From assembly GCA_031547595.1 (NCBI GenBank), contig JAVBRU010000090.1:1-24976 (forward strand): a stretch of 24,976 bases of DNA, read 5' to 3'. This DNA comes from JAVBRU01 sp031547595. GTDB lineage: Bacteria > Bacillota > Clostridia > Christensenellales > Aristaeellaceae. Below are positions 6,804 to 15,810 of this stretch, in pieces. Positions within the stretch are counted from its first letter, which is position 1. The number at the start of each line of letters is the position of its first letter. A model generated the notes under the pieces. It worked only from the letters and a program-made list of their open reading frames with translations. It made no database searches and had not been told where the DNA came from. A program made the position numbers and the translations under genes.

Positions 6804-8561
6804 ATGCGTTATCAGGTAACGGGCAATGAAATGCTTTCGCTGCCCACCATCCGCGAAACAGACGGCGCGGTGAAAGGCTTAACCTTCCTGCATATGGGCG
6901 CGAAGGGTATGCTGGAGATCAAGGGAGACCGGGAGTTGCCGCTTTTGCAGCCCCTGCTGAACGGCTTGCCGCTGGAGAACCTTGTGTGGCAACGTCAGAA
7001 CTATTGGATTCCCATGTTTACTGCGCAAATGGGTGATTTCGCTGTTCGGGGCATTTTGCTGGCACCGCTGGGTGAGCGCGCATTTTTCTACCGGCTGCAG
7101 GTGAAGAACACAGGTATATCTGCCGCCCCTTGCCAAATCGGCTTGACGGGCCGCTTTGCGGAAACCTGGCACGAAATCAACGAAAGCATACGCATCGAGG
7201 GCAGCATGCACGCCTACGACAGCGGGTGGAACCACCGGTTTGTGATGGAGATGCGCATCGGCCTTCCCCTCTTTGCCTTTGCACCGATGGCAGAAGATAA
7301 CATCCGGCACCAGTATGCGCAAACGGGGAATCAGATTGATTATACGCTGGCCAAGGAAGCCGTTTTGCAGCCCGGCGAAGAAATGACCGCCGATTTTATC
7401 TGGGGGCTGGGCTATGACGAGGTTGCGGCCTCCACCAGCGCCAAGGAAATGCTGCGCCGGGGCTTTGATTATGCCTTAAGCAAAACGGCAGCCTGGCTAA
7501 AGGCGCGGGAGAAGCGCATCCCGGATGCGCACCTCAACGCCCTGATGAACACCAACATGTTTTTCAGCTTCTTCTTCGCCTCCGGCAAAACGCTGGACAC
7601 AGAGGAGTTCTGCTTGATGACCTCCCGCAGCCCGCGCTATTATGTGTCGGCAGCGTATTGGGACCGCGACAGTCTGCTGTGGAGCTTTCCTGCCATCCTG
7701 ATGGCCGATGCAGCGGCGGCGCGGGAAATCCTTTTGTATGTGTTTACGCGCCAGATCCGCAATGTGGGCATCCACAGCCGGTTTATCGATGGCACCGTGC
7801 TGGAGCCGGGTTTTGAGCTGGATGAGCTGTGCGCGCCGATGATCGCGCTGAAGCGCTATGTGGATGCTTCCGGCGATGCGGCGTTTGCGCAAAAGGAATG
7901 TGTGCGCGAGGGTGTGGAGCACATTTTGTGCCTGCTGGCGCTGCAGAAGCACCTAGAAGCGGATTTGTACGAAACCTTCCTGCAGCCCACCGATGACGTA
8001 ATCGTCTACCCCTACCTCACCTACGACAACATGCTGGTGTGGCGGATGCTGCACGATATTGCCGCGCTGTATGGCAAACCGGAATGCACGCATCAGGCCG
8101 AAAACGTGAAGGCAGCCATCTATCAGCACTGCGTGAAAAACGGGATGTTCATCTGGTCCACCGATCTGAAGGGGCATTTTGACATCTACGACGAGCCGCC
8201 GGGCAGCCTGATGCTGCTCCCCTACTATGGTTTTTGCGCGTTTGACGATCCGCTGTATCAACATGCCGTGGCGACGATCCGAAGCGCAGAATATGCCTAC
8301 TCCTTTGCCGGCAGCTCGATTGCCGAGATCGGTTGTCCGCATGCGCCGCACCCGTGGGTGCTGTCTGTTTGCAACAGCCTGCTGTGCGGCGAAAAAGAAA
8401 GCGCCAAGCAGCATTTGCAAAAAATGACCATGGACAACGGCATCGCCTGCGAAAGCGTGGACGAAAACACAGGTGAATGCGCCACGGGCGCGGCATTTGC
8501 CACCTGCGCGGGGTTCCTCAGTTTCTGCCTATATGAAGCATTCGGAGGTGATGGAAAATGA
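6804..8561 (+). CDS. GH125-like (alpha/alpha)-barrel glycosidase (585 aa)
   Basis: Probable cytoplasmic exo-glycosidase with an N-terminal beta-sandwich (about 1-200) and a C-terminal six-hairpin alpha/alpha barrel. By eye the barrel follows the motif order of GH125, the metal-independent alpha-1,6-mannosidases: YWDRDSLLW (Asp287-Arg288-Asp289), FELDELCAPMIALKRYV with Asp340, TDDVIVYPYLTYDNM, an LLPYYGF stretch, IGCPHAPHPWVLS, and a terminal ACESVDENTG with Glu550. Asp340 and Glu550 fall where I expect the acid/base pair of GH125. It is longer than typical GH125 enzymes (about 430-480 residues) and divergent, so a different specificity, including alpha-glucosidic, is possible. No signal peptide. 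It starts three bases after the GH31 stop behind AGGAGG and overlaps the next gene by ATGA. Confidence 0.75.
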   Translation: MRYQVTGNEMLSLPTIRETDGAVKGLTFLHMGAKGMLEIKGDRELPLLQPLLNGLPLENLVWQRQNYWIPMFTAQMGDFAVRGILLAPLGERAFFYRLQVKNTGISAAPCQIGLTGRFAETWHEINESIRIEGSMHAYDSGWNHRFVMEMRIGLPLFAFAPMAEDNIRHQYAQTGNQIDYTLAKEAVLQPGEEMTADFIWGLGYDEVAASTSAKEMLRRGFDYALSKTAAWLKAREKRIPDAHLNALMNTNMFFSFFFASGKTLDTEEFCLMTSRSPRYYVSAAYWDRDSLLWSFPAILMADAAAAREILLYVFTRQIRNVGIHSRFIDGTVLEPGFELDELCAPMIALKRYVDASGDAAFAQKECVREGVEHILCLLALQKHLEADLYETFLQPTDDVIVYPYLTYDNMLVWRMLHDIAALYGKPECTHQAENVKAAIYQHCVKNGMFIWSTDLKGHFDIYDEPPGSLMLLPYYGFCAFDDPLYQHAVATIRSAEYAYSFAGSSIAEIGCPHAPHPWVLSVCNSLLCGEKESAKQHLQKMTMDNGIACESVDENTGECATGAAFATCAGFLSFCLYEAFGGDGK

Positions 8562-10666
8562 AACAAACCCTGACCATCCATCCGTTTTCCATCCATATGG
8601 AACAGGCGAACCCGCAAAATCAGGCGTTTTGCGAAAGCATTTTCTCGCAGGGCAATGGCTATATGGGCATCCGTGGCTTTGATCCGCTTGGCGCAAAGCC
8701 GGACGATCACACCCGCAGCGTGTTTCTGGCCGGGTGCTTTGAGTACATCAAGCCCGGCATTACCGACATGGTCAACACCCCGGATGTGTTCAGCGCGCGG
8801 CTGGAAAACGATGCGATAGAAATAAAAGCCTCTCTGACCCTGGATATGCAAACCGGGCTGTGGCAGCGCGATTCCGTCTGGGAAACAAAAGACGGCAAAC
8901 AGCTACACATCGTCACCCAGCGCATCGTCAGCATGGCGCAAAAGCATGCCGCAGCGCTGCGGATCACCATCACTGCGCCGGAGGATACCGAGATTTCGCT
9001 AGTGAAGGGCCTTGATGACGCGGTGGCCAACCTGCCCGTATCGGACGACCAGATGACGAAAAATGCACAGGTGCACCGGCTGCTGGTAACTACGTGCCAG
9101 GGTGCCGATAGCGAAGGCGGAATTCTGTGCATGGAAACGGTGCCGTCCGGCCGAAAGCTGTTTGAAGCCTACCGCATCCGCACAAACGGCACTGCATCCG
9201 CTGCGGAGGGAGCCTACACGCGTATCACCGCACGAGGACAATTGACGCTGGAGAAGTTCTGCGCGGTGTATACCGGGCGGGACGGTGCGGGCGACCTGTT
9301 GCCGCTGGCGCAGGCCTGCTGCGCGGAGAACGCTGCCAAGGGGTTTGACGCTGTCTTTCAGGAAAGCGCCGAAGCTTGGGCTCGTCTCTGGGCTGCCTCG
9401 GATATTCGCTTGGACGCGGACGATGCCCTGCAAGGCGCACTGCGCTACAACATCTTTCAGCTATTGCAAAACAATGCTTCGGATGATCCGCATGCCTCTA
9501 TCGGCGCGCGCGGCCTGATGCACGGGCGCTACAAGGGCAATTATTTCTGGGATACCGAGCTGTTTATGCTGCCCTTCTACCTGTATACCCGCCCGGAAGC
9601 AGCCAAAAACCTGTTGCTATACCGCTACTATACACTGGCAGATGCCATCGAGGGCGCGAAGAACTTTGGGCTTCGGGGCGCACGGTACCCATGGATGTGC
9701 TCTGATACCGGCTTTGAGCAGTGCGAAACCTGGGATACGGGCTGCTGCGAAGTGCACATCACGGCGGATATTGCCCATGCGGTGCGCTGGTATGTTGATG
9801 TGACGGGCGACCAGGCGTTTTTTGAAAACGAGGGGGCCAACATGCTGCTGCAAACGGCACGCTATTGGCAAAGCAGGTTGACATACTGCGAAAAGGATGA
9901 CTGCTACAACCTTCTGTTCGTCAAAGGGCCGGATGAATACTGCGGCGTGACCAGCAACAACACCTATACCAACTATCTGGTACGTGAGAATTTGCGTGCT
10001 GCCATTTCGGCTGGTGAAACGCTACACCACGATTTCCCAGGTGAAGAACGCCAGAAATGGGCAGAAACAGCCAGTAAAATCACAATTTTATACGACGAGC
10101 AGCGCCGGTTGTTCATCGAAGATGATCTGTTCGAAAAGCTGGAACCGCTGGACATTGCCGCCCACAAGCAGGGCGATGCAGCACTGTACCGCCACATGAG
10201 CTACGACCGGCTGCAGCGGTATCAGGTGCTCAAGCAGGCCGATCTGGTGCTGCTGATGACACTGTTCCCCGCCGCGTTTACCAAAGAGCAGCAGGAAAAC
10301 GTATATGCGTATTACGAGCCTAAAACCCTGCACGATTCCACCCTCAGCTTTGGCACCCATGCGCAGCTCGCAGCCAAGTTGAACAAATTGCACGATGCGC
10401 AGCGTTATTTTGAAAAGAGCGTGTTCCTAGACCTGCATGACGTGATGGAAAACACTGCGGGCGAGGGCATCCACATGGCGGCGCTGGGCGCAAGCTGGCA
10501 GGCCGTGATATTCGGGTTCCTTGGCCTTTCCATTGAAAACGGCGCGCCAAAGCTTTCCCCGCACCTGCCCGGCAACATCCAGGGCATTCATACACGCGTT
10601 CTGATCCAAGGAAAGCCGTATCAGCTGGACGTGACGCCGGGTAGTGCCCGCGTGACGCCGCTATAA
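8558..10666 (+). CDS. GH65 glycoside phosphorylase (702 aa)
   Basis: Inverting phosphorylase of family GH65, which splits an alpha-glucoside with phosphate into beta-glucose 1-phosphate and the remaining sugar, saving ATP. Seen: an N-terminal beta-sandwich with GNGYMGIRG (32-40), an alpha/alpha barrel with YFWDTELF (329-336), ARYPWM (375-380), general-acid Glu460 in KGPDEY, a KQAD motif (559-562) and LHDSTLSFGTHA (591-602), the last two being phosphate-site motifs of the family. KQAD and HDSTLS favour a phosphorylase over the rare GH65 hydrolases. No signal peptide, so cytoplasmic. Known GH65 substrates include maltose, kojibiose, nigerose and trehalose; the sequence does not let me choose. 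GGAGG precedes the start within the end of the previous gene. No beta-phosphoglucomutase gene accompanies it in this window. Confidence 0.92.
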   Translation: MKQTLTIHPFSIHMEQANPQNQAFCESIFSQGNGYMGIRGFDPLGAKPDDHTRSVFLAGCFEYIKPGITDMVNTPDVFSARLENDAIEIKASLTLDMQTGLWQRDSVWETKDGKQLHIVTQRIVSMAQKHAAALRITITAPEDTEISLVKGLDDAVANLPVSDDQMTKNAQVHRLLVTTCQGADSEGGILCMETVPSGRKLFEAYRIRTNGTASAAEGAYTRITARGQLTLEKFCAVYTGRDGAGDLLPLAQACCAENAAKGFDAVFQESAEAWARLWAASDIRLDADDALQGALRYNIFQLLQNNASDDPHASIGARGLMHGRYKGNYFWDTELFMLPFYLYTRPEAAKNLLLYRYYTLADAIEGAKNFGLRGARYPWMCSDTGFEQCETWDTGCCEVHITADIAHAVRWYVDVTGDQAFFENEGANMLLQTARYWQSRLTYCEKDDCYNLLFVKGPDEYCGVTSNNTYTNYLVRENLRAAISAGETLHHDFPGEERQKWAETASKITILYDEQRRLFIEDDLFEKLEPLDIAAHKQGDAALYRHMSYDRLQRYQVLKQADLVLLMTLFPAAFTKEQQENVYAYYEPKTLHDSTLSFGTHAQLAAKLNKLHDAQRYFEKSVFLDLHDVMENTAGEGIHMAALGASWQAVIFGFLGLSIENGAPKLSPHLPGNIQGIHTRVLIQGKPYQLDVTPGSARVTPL

Positions 10667-10680
10667 CGAATCGTACCCTA

Positions 10681-10696
10681 TGCGGTGGTGACCGCA
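10681..10696 (+). other. Small hairpin between enzyme and transporter genes
   Basis: TGCGGT-GGTG-ACCGCA forms a 6-bp perfect stem with a 4-base loop in the 52-base gap between the phosphorylase and the first binding protein. No T-run follows, so it is not a standard terminator. It could be an mRNA processing or stability element that sets apart expression of the strongly translated binding protein. It is short enough to be chance. Confidence 0.35.
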
Positions 10697-10718
10697 AAGA
10701 TATAAAGGAGGATGTCCC

Positions 10719-12128
10719 ATGAAGAAACTCATCGCTCTGCTCCTCTCAGTCCTGATGCTGTGTTCCCTGGCTGCTACCGCGCTGGTCGAGAACGACGCGC
10801 ATCAAATCGCCGGCAAGGTGAACATCGCGGTTCCCTCTGGCGAGCTGCAGGAAATCCGCCCCGTGCTGGACGCCTTTGAGGCTGCATACCCCAACATCGA
10901 GCTGACCGTGACGCCCTTTGACGGCGAATCCGGCCCCTACCTGACCGCCATGGCCACCGCCGGCACCATGCCCGATGTGCTGTGGGGCGACTGGACGGAC
11001 TTCACCTATGCCGTATCCAACGGCTATGTGCGGCCGCTGGATGCCCTTCTCGCCGCCGATGCGGAAACCGAATACCTGCCCGCCTCCCTCGTGCAGCCCT
11101 ACATCTATGGCGGCAAGACTTACGCCGTGCCCGATCAGATCCACGCCCGCATGATCGCCATGAATACCGATCTTCTGGATGATCTGAACCTGGATGTGCC
11201 GGGCTATGACTGGACGCTGGATGAGTTTGTGGCGCTGCTCAACGCCGCGACCACCGACAAGACCGCCGGTGCAGCCGTATTGTATGACCTGGACAGCGTG
11301 CTCTCCGCCCAGGCGGACGGCTACTGGAGCCCCGCATACGATTTCGAGAACCGTACGTTCAACTTTACCGAATACTGGCTGCCCGCGATGAACGTGCTCA
11401 ACGAGCTTCGCGCCGTGCCCGGCCTTGAAATTCTGCGCATGCGCAACAATGGCGCAGCCCTGGAAGAAGGCCAGAGCAACGATTACACCCTCAAGTTTGG
11501 CGAAGCCGGTGCCAATGACAACCACTATTCCTTCAAGGAAGGCTTTGCCCTGCTGGCCACCGGCGCTTCCTGGGAAGCCAACTGGATGCGCGCCCAGGTG
11601 AAGCCCACCTGGGAATACTGGCCCTACCCCCGCGCGGACGAAAACAGCCCCATCAAGGTGGCCGTGCACGTCAACCACACCTACATGATGACCACCGTAG
11701 CGGAAGAGAACGTGCCCGCCGCGTATGAAGTGCTCAAGTGGGTATCCTTTGGCCGCGAAGGCAACATGAATAAGATGGACATCTTTGCTGCCCGCCCCGC
11801 TGAGGAGCAGGTGGATGGCAAGCTGTACTTCCTGTGGTACTTCCCCAGCACCCAGCACCCTGATGTGGTGAGCAAGTTTGCCGAAAATCCCCACGTCACC
11901 GAAGGCCTGAAGGTGGTCTATGCCAACATCACCAACTGCTTCCGCGATGATATGAACAAGATCGTGCCCGGCTACAACCTGATCTTTGACGACCAGGTGT
12001 GGGGCCTGCTGAACGGCGCGCGCAATGGCGAAATGGACGCCGCCACCGTGGCCGCCCAGCTGGATGAACTGCTGAACCCCCGTGTTGCGGAACAATGGGC
12101 TGCTTTTGAAGCGCAGCTGGCGAAGTAA
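10719..12128 (+). CDS. Secreted sugar ABC solute-binding protein (469 aa)
   Basis: Extracellular solute-binding protein of the SBP_bac_1 (MalE-like) type. Seen: a signal peptide (MKKLIALLLSVLMLCSLAATA, cleavage near residue 21), then a two-lobe binding domain beginning KVNIAVPSG with the typical FEAAYPNIELTV and AGTMPDVLWG elements. The Cys in the signal peptide follows Leu-Met-Leu, which is not a lipobox, so a type I signal peptidase product is predicted. This is unusual for a Gram-positive binding protein, which is normally a lipoprotein. AAAGGAGG lies seven bases before the start. Codon use is more strongly C-ending (many GCC, CCC, AAC) than in neighbouring genes, consistent with high expression. 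It is probably the partner of one of the two permease pairs downstream. The ligand is unknown, presumably an oligosaccharide. Confidence 0.9.
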   Translation: MKKLIALLLSVLMLCSLAATALVENDAHQIAGKVNIAVPSGELQEIRPVLDAFEAAYPNIELTVTPFDGESGPYLTAMATAGTMPDVLWGDWTDFTYAVSNGYVRPLDALLAADAETEYLPASLVQPYIYGGKTYAVPDQIHARMIAMNTDLLDDLNLDVPGYDWTLDEFVALLNAATTDKTAGAAVLYDLDSVLSAQADGYWSPAYDFENRTFNFTEYWLPAMNVLNELRAVPGLEILRMRNNGAALEEGQSNDYTLKFGEAGANDNHYSFKEGFALLATGASWEANWMRAQVKPTWEYWPYPRADENSPIKVAVHVNHTYMMTTVAEENVPAAYEVLKWVSFGREGNMNKMDIFAARPAEEQVDGKLYFLWYFPSTQHPDVVSKFAENPHVTEGLKVVYANITNCFRDDMNKIVPGYNLIFDDQVWGLLNGARNGEMDAATVAAQLDELLNPRVAEQWAAFEAQLAK

Positions 12129-12137
12129 AACCCTCGT

Positions 12138-12163
12138 GGGGAGCATCGGCTGCGGTGCTCCCC
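12138..12163 (+). other. Stem-loop after the first binding-protein gene
   Basis: GGGGAGCA (12138-12145) and TGCTCCCC (12156-12163) form a perfect 8-bp GC-rich stem with a 10-base loop, ten bases after the binding-protein stop. It is followed by GCACCTTATTC, which is not a U-tract, so transcription probably mostly continues. Such hairpins after malE-type genes are known to protect the upstream mRNA end and raise binding-protein levels over permease levels; that function here is inference. Confidence 0.6.
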
Positions 12164-12190
12164 GCACCTTATTCATAAGGAGATTACACC

Positions 12191-14914
12191 ATGAGAAAAT
12201 TCCTGTGTGTTATGCTTGTATGGTTGATGATAACGCCTGCCCTTGCGGAGAATACGGCAGCGGGCAGCACCTGCGCGCTCTCCTTTGAAGTACCTGAAAC
12301 GGGGGCGTATTATCTGGCGCTGAGCTATCGCTGCACACAGAGCAACGCCTTCACGAACGTTGCCACCATCGCCTTATTGGACACGGAGCTTCGCGCGCCG
12401 CTGCCCATGCTGTGGGAGGATGTGCCGGGCGACCTTCTAAAGGACAAATACGGCAACGAAACTGCACCCGATCAACGGCTTCGCAGCACGGAGAATACCG
12501 TGCTGTTGCAGGATTACACCCGCTACACCGGCCAGCCGGTTCTCTTTACATTGGAAAAAGGAAGCTATACCCTTTCCATCACGCCGGAGAATACTGATAC
12601 CGAGTTTCTCTTTGTCCAGGCCGTCCCTGTTCAATCGATCCCAACCCATGCAGAATATCTTGCCGCTTTGAGCAATCCAGCTTCTGGCGCGGATTTCATC
12701 GTGCTGGAAGCAGAAAAATACACCTATAAGAATGATTCTTACATCCGCGGCACCAGCAGCAAGAACACCGCCACTGTGCCTTATGACGCGCTGGTCAAGC
12801 GCATCAGCGTGATAGACGATAAATCCTTCAACAGCGTGGGGCAAACGCTGTACTATGAGTTTGACGTAAACACGCCGGGCCTGTATACCGTGGCGTTCAA
12901 ATATTGCCAGCCTCTGAAGGCGGGCATGCCTGTGTTTCGCACTATTTTTATCGATCACGAAGTGCCGTTTCTGGAATGCCGGGATGTGGCCTTCCCCCAC
13001 ACCGGGCTGAACACCTATCAAAACCTCGCCTTGCCGGGGCAGGTGTATCTGACGCCCGGCAAGCACACCCTGGCCATCCAGGTGACGGCGGCGCCCCTTG
13101 ATGGCATCTACGCTGACATCATGCGCATCATATCCGAGATGAACGCCGTGACCCTGAAAATCAAAAAACTGACCGGACAAAACAGCGATGTGACCAGCAA
13201 CATTGATACCAACCGCACCTGGAATGTGCTGGACTATATGCCAACCATCCTTGATGACGTGGCACGCTGGCAGGAGGAGCTTGGGGCCATCCATCAAACC
13301 TTAAAAAACATCAGCGGCGAGGAACCCTCCTTTGCCAGCGACCTCACCCTCGCCATCCGCAACCTGCGCGAGCTTGTGAAGGACCCTTCCAAAATTCCCG
13401 GCAAGATGAACCTGCTGGCCGATGATTCGTCCTCCGCCGCGCAGCTGCTGGGCACGCTGCTGCCCAAGCTGTCCGAGCAGAACATGGCGCTGGATCGCAT
13501 CTATATCTGCGGCGAAAACAGCAAAATCCCCAGTGCGGGCGAAAGCCTGCTGGCCAATCTGGGCGCGGGCCTGCAGCAATTTATCTATTCCTTCAGCCCG
13601 GTAATGAACGAATCCGCCAGCCGCCAGGGCGCGGGCGGCTCGCTGACGGTGTGGGTGAACAAATCGAGCCAGTATGTGGAGGTGCTGCGCGAGCTTTGTG
13701 CCCAGACCTTCACGGCAGAAACCGGCATTGACGTCACCTTTTCCATCATGCCGGGCGAGGATAAGATCATCCTGGCCAACGCATCGGGCACCAACCCGGA
13801 TGTGGCGCTTTGCATCAGCTATTATCTGCCCTACAACTTCGCCGTGCGCGGCATGGCAAAGAACCTGCTGGACTATGAGGGCTTCCTGGATTTTTACGAA
13901 AGCGAGTATACGCTGAACTCCCTGATCCCCATGAGCTATGACGGCGGCGTGTATGCCGCCAGCGATTCGCAGGATTTTCAGGTGCTGTTCTACCGCAAAG
14001 ATATCTTGGACATGCTGGGCCTTTCCGTGCCCAATACCATGGACGATGTGCGCGCCATGATGCCCACTTTGCACCGCAATGCCATGAACTTTTCTCTGCC
14101 CCTGTCTACCGATAAGGAAGGCTACAAAAGCTTTCACCAGACGATGCCCTTTATCTATCAGAACGGCGGCGATTTTTACAGCGAGGATGGCATGCACGGC
14201 GGGCTGAAAAACCCGAACACCTTAAAGGGGTTAAAGGAAATGTGCGACCTATACCGGGTGTACGGCTGCGCCATGAACGTCAAATCCTTCTTCAACTCCT
14301 TCCGCTCCGGTGCAATCCCGCTGGGTATCTCAAACTTTTCCACCTATCTGCAATTATCCGTCACCGCGCCAGAAATGACTGGCCTGTGGGATATCGCCCT
14401 CACACCGGGCACATTGCTGGGCGGTGAGATCGTGCGCTATCAAAGCGCGGATGCCACGGCGGCGATGATATTTTCCAACACAGAAATGCCCGATGAATCC
14501 TATCAGTTCCTGCGCTGGTGGTTGGATGCCGCAACGCAGACCCGTTATGCCAACGACCTCCAGCGCAAATATGGCCCCAACTACCTGTGGAACACCGCTA
14601 ACCTCGTGGCCTTCGAAAGCATGCCCTACCCCAAAGCCCACAAGGATATCATCCTTGCGATGTGGAAGGATTGGCAGCTGGAAACGCCGCGGCATATCGC
14701 CAGCTATATGCTGGAGCGCGAGATCAGCAACATCTGGATGGACGTGGTGCGCGACGGCGAAGCCTTCCAGCCGCGCATTGACGAGGCGCAGACCCATATC
14801 GACCGCGAAATGGTGCGCAAATTGCAGGAGTTTGGCTATATGGACGAACAGGGAACGGTGCTGAAGCCTTATATCGTGGATTCCATTAAATCCTTAAGGG
14901 AGGAGCGGCCATGA
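12191..14914 (+). CDS. Giant multidomain solute-binding protein (907 aa)
   Basis: Secreted protein about twice the normal length of a binding protein. Seen: a signal peptide ending MITPALA (cleavage after residue 19, no lipobox); a beta-rich module (about 25-145) with FEVPETGAYYLALSYR; a second CBM6/35-like beta-sandwich (about 168-305) starting at FIVLEAE and closing with VYLTPGKHTLAIQV; a helical linker (about 312-470) of coiled-coil character; then a complete SBP_bac_1 domain (about 484-870) starting SLTVWVNKSSQYVEVLREL. I recognise the same order, including the helical linker, in long binding proteins of Paenibacillus-like Firmicutes encoded beside Yip1 and DUF5696 genes. Likely role: capture glycan chains at the cell surface and hand them to the adjacent permeases. 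AAGGAG precedes the start; its stop overlaps the next gene by ATGA. Domain calls in 1-310 are by eye. Confidence 0.85.
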   Translation: MRKFLCVMLVWLMITPALAENTAAGSTCALSFEVPETGAYYLALSYRCTQSNAFTNVATIALLDTELRAPLPMLWEDVPGDLLKDKYGNETAPDQRLRSTENTVLLQDYTRYTGQPVLFTLEKGSYTLSITPENTDTEFLFVQAVPVQSIPTHAEYLAALSNPASGADFIVLEAEKYTYKNDSYIRGTSSKNTATVPYDALVKRISVIDDKSFNSVGQTLYYEFDVNTPGLYTVAFKYCQPLKAGMPVFRTIFIDHEVPFLECRDVAFPHTGLNTYQNLALPGQVYLTPGKHTLAIQVTAAPLDGIYADIMRIISEMNAVTLKIKKLTGQNSDVTSNIDTNRTWNVLDYMPTILDDVARWQEELGAIHQTLKNISGEEPSFASDLTLAIRNLRELVKDPSKIPGKMNLLADDSSSAAQLLGTLLPKLSEQNMALDRIYICGENSKIPSAGESLLANLGAGLQQFIYSFSPVMNESASRQGAGGSLTVWVNKSSQYVEVLRELCAQTFTAETGIDVTFSIMPGEDKIILANASGTNPDVALCISYYLPYNFAVRGMAKNLLDYEGFLDFYESEYTLNSLIPMSYDGGVYAASDSQDFQVLFYRKDILDMLGLSVPNTMDDVRAMMPTLHRNAMNFSLPLSTDKEGYKSFHQTMPFIYQNGGDFYSEDGMHGGLKNPNTLKGLKEMCDLYRVYGCAMNVKSFFNSFRSGAIPLGISNFSTYLQLSVTAPEMTGLWDIALTPGTLLGGEIVRYQSADATAAMIFSNTEMPDESYQFLRWWLDAATQTRYANDLQRKYGPNYLWNTANLVAFESMPYPKAHKDIILAMWKDWQLETPRHIASYMLEREISNIWMDVVRDGEAFQPRIDEAQTHIDREMVRKLQEFGYMDEQGTVLKPYIVDSIKSLREERP

Positions 14915-15810
14915 AAAAGTTTTTGAGCAAGCACAGCGTGCTGGTGCTGCAGCTGCCCTTCCTTTTGCTGTTCTTCACGTTTATTGTGCTGCCTGTGCTG
15001 GCGGCCATCGGCCTGTCGTTTACCGATTTTAACTCCATCCAAACACCGCGCTTTATCGGGCTGAAAAACTATACCGATCTTTTGACCAAGGATACGGTGT
15101 TCATGCAGCACGCACTCATCAACACCATCCTCTACGCCATTTTGGTGGGCATTGGCGGATACATGCTGTCGTTTATGATGGCATGGTCGCTTGCGCAGGT
15201 GACAAAGGGCGTGCGCACGGTGCTGGCTGTTATGCTGTACTCGCCCTCGCTGACCGGCGCGGCCATGATGGGCGCGGTGTGGACAGTGCTGTTCAGCGCA
15301 GACAAAACGGGCTACCTCAACGCGCTATTGCTGGAGTGGGGGCTGATCAAGACGCCGGTATCCTTCCTGACTGGCGAAAGCACGCTGATGGCCATTATGA
15401 TCCTCGTGTCGCTGTGGAGCAGTATGGGCATTGGTTTCCTGGCCATGCTGGCCGGTATATTGAATGTGAACCGCGAGCTGTACGAGGCCGCATACATCGA
15501 CGGCGTGACCAACCGCTACCAGGAAATCATCTATGTGACCATCCCCGCCGCACGGCCGCAGATGCTGTTTGGCGCGGTGATGGCGGTGGTGGGCACCTTC
15601 CAAAACGGCGGAATCGGCGTGCAGCTATCCGGCAGCAATCCCACGCCGGGCTATGCCGGACAGCTGCTGGTGACGCATATTGAGGATCACGGCTTCCTGC
15701 GCTACGAGATGGGCTATGCGGCCGCCGTATCGGTGGTGCTGCTTCTGCTGATCTTTACGATTTCGAAGCTGACCCAGCGGCTGTTTGCTGAGAAGGAGGA
15801 TGCAGCATGA
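14911..15810 (+). CDS. Sugar ABC permease, MalF type (299 aa)
   Basis: Inner-membrane subunit of a CUT1-type carbohydrate importer. Seen: about six hydrophobic segments, the first at about 10-33 followed by LSFTDFNSI and an FIGLKNY element typical of MalF-like permeases, and the EAA loop (YEAAYIDGVTNRYQEIIYVTI-type, about residues 191-211) that contacts the ATPase. It overlaps the giant binding-protein gene at its start (ATGA) and the next permease at its end (ATGA), so the three are coupled. GGGAGGAG lies before the start. Partner ATPase is not encoded in the window; a shared MsmX/MsmK-type ATPase is the usual solution in Firmicutes. Confidence 0.93.
   Translation: MKKFLSKHSVLVLQLPFLLLFFTFIVLPVLAAIGLSFTDFNSIQTPRFIGLKNYTDLLTKDTVFMQHALINTILYAILVGIGGYMLSFMMAWSLAQVTKGVRTVLAVMLYSPSLTGAAMMGAVWTVLFSADKTGYLNALLLEWGLIKTPVSFLTGESTLMAIMILVSLWSSMGIGFLAMLAGILNVNRELYEAAYIDGVTNRYQEIIYVTIPAARPQMLFGAVMAVVGTFQNGGIGVQLSGSNPTPGYAGQLLVTHIEDHGFLRYEMGYAAAVSVVLLLLIFTISKLTQRLFAEKEDAA

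Noticed and set aside
10746..12176. A 476-codon open frame antisense to the first binding-protein gene
   Set aside because: The sense strand encodes a clear solute-binding protein with signal peptide and ribosome binding site. The antisense translation is low-complexity (His, Gly, Val rich), as expected from GC-rich codon bias.
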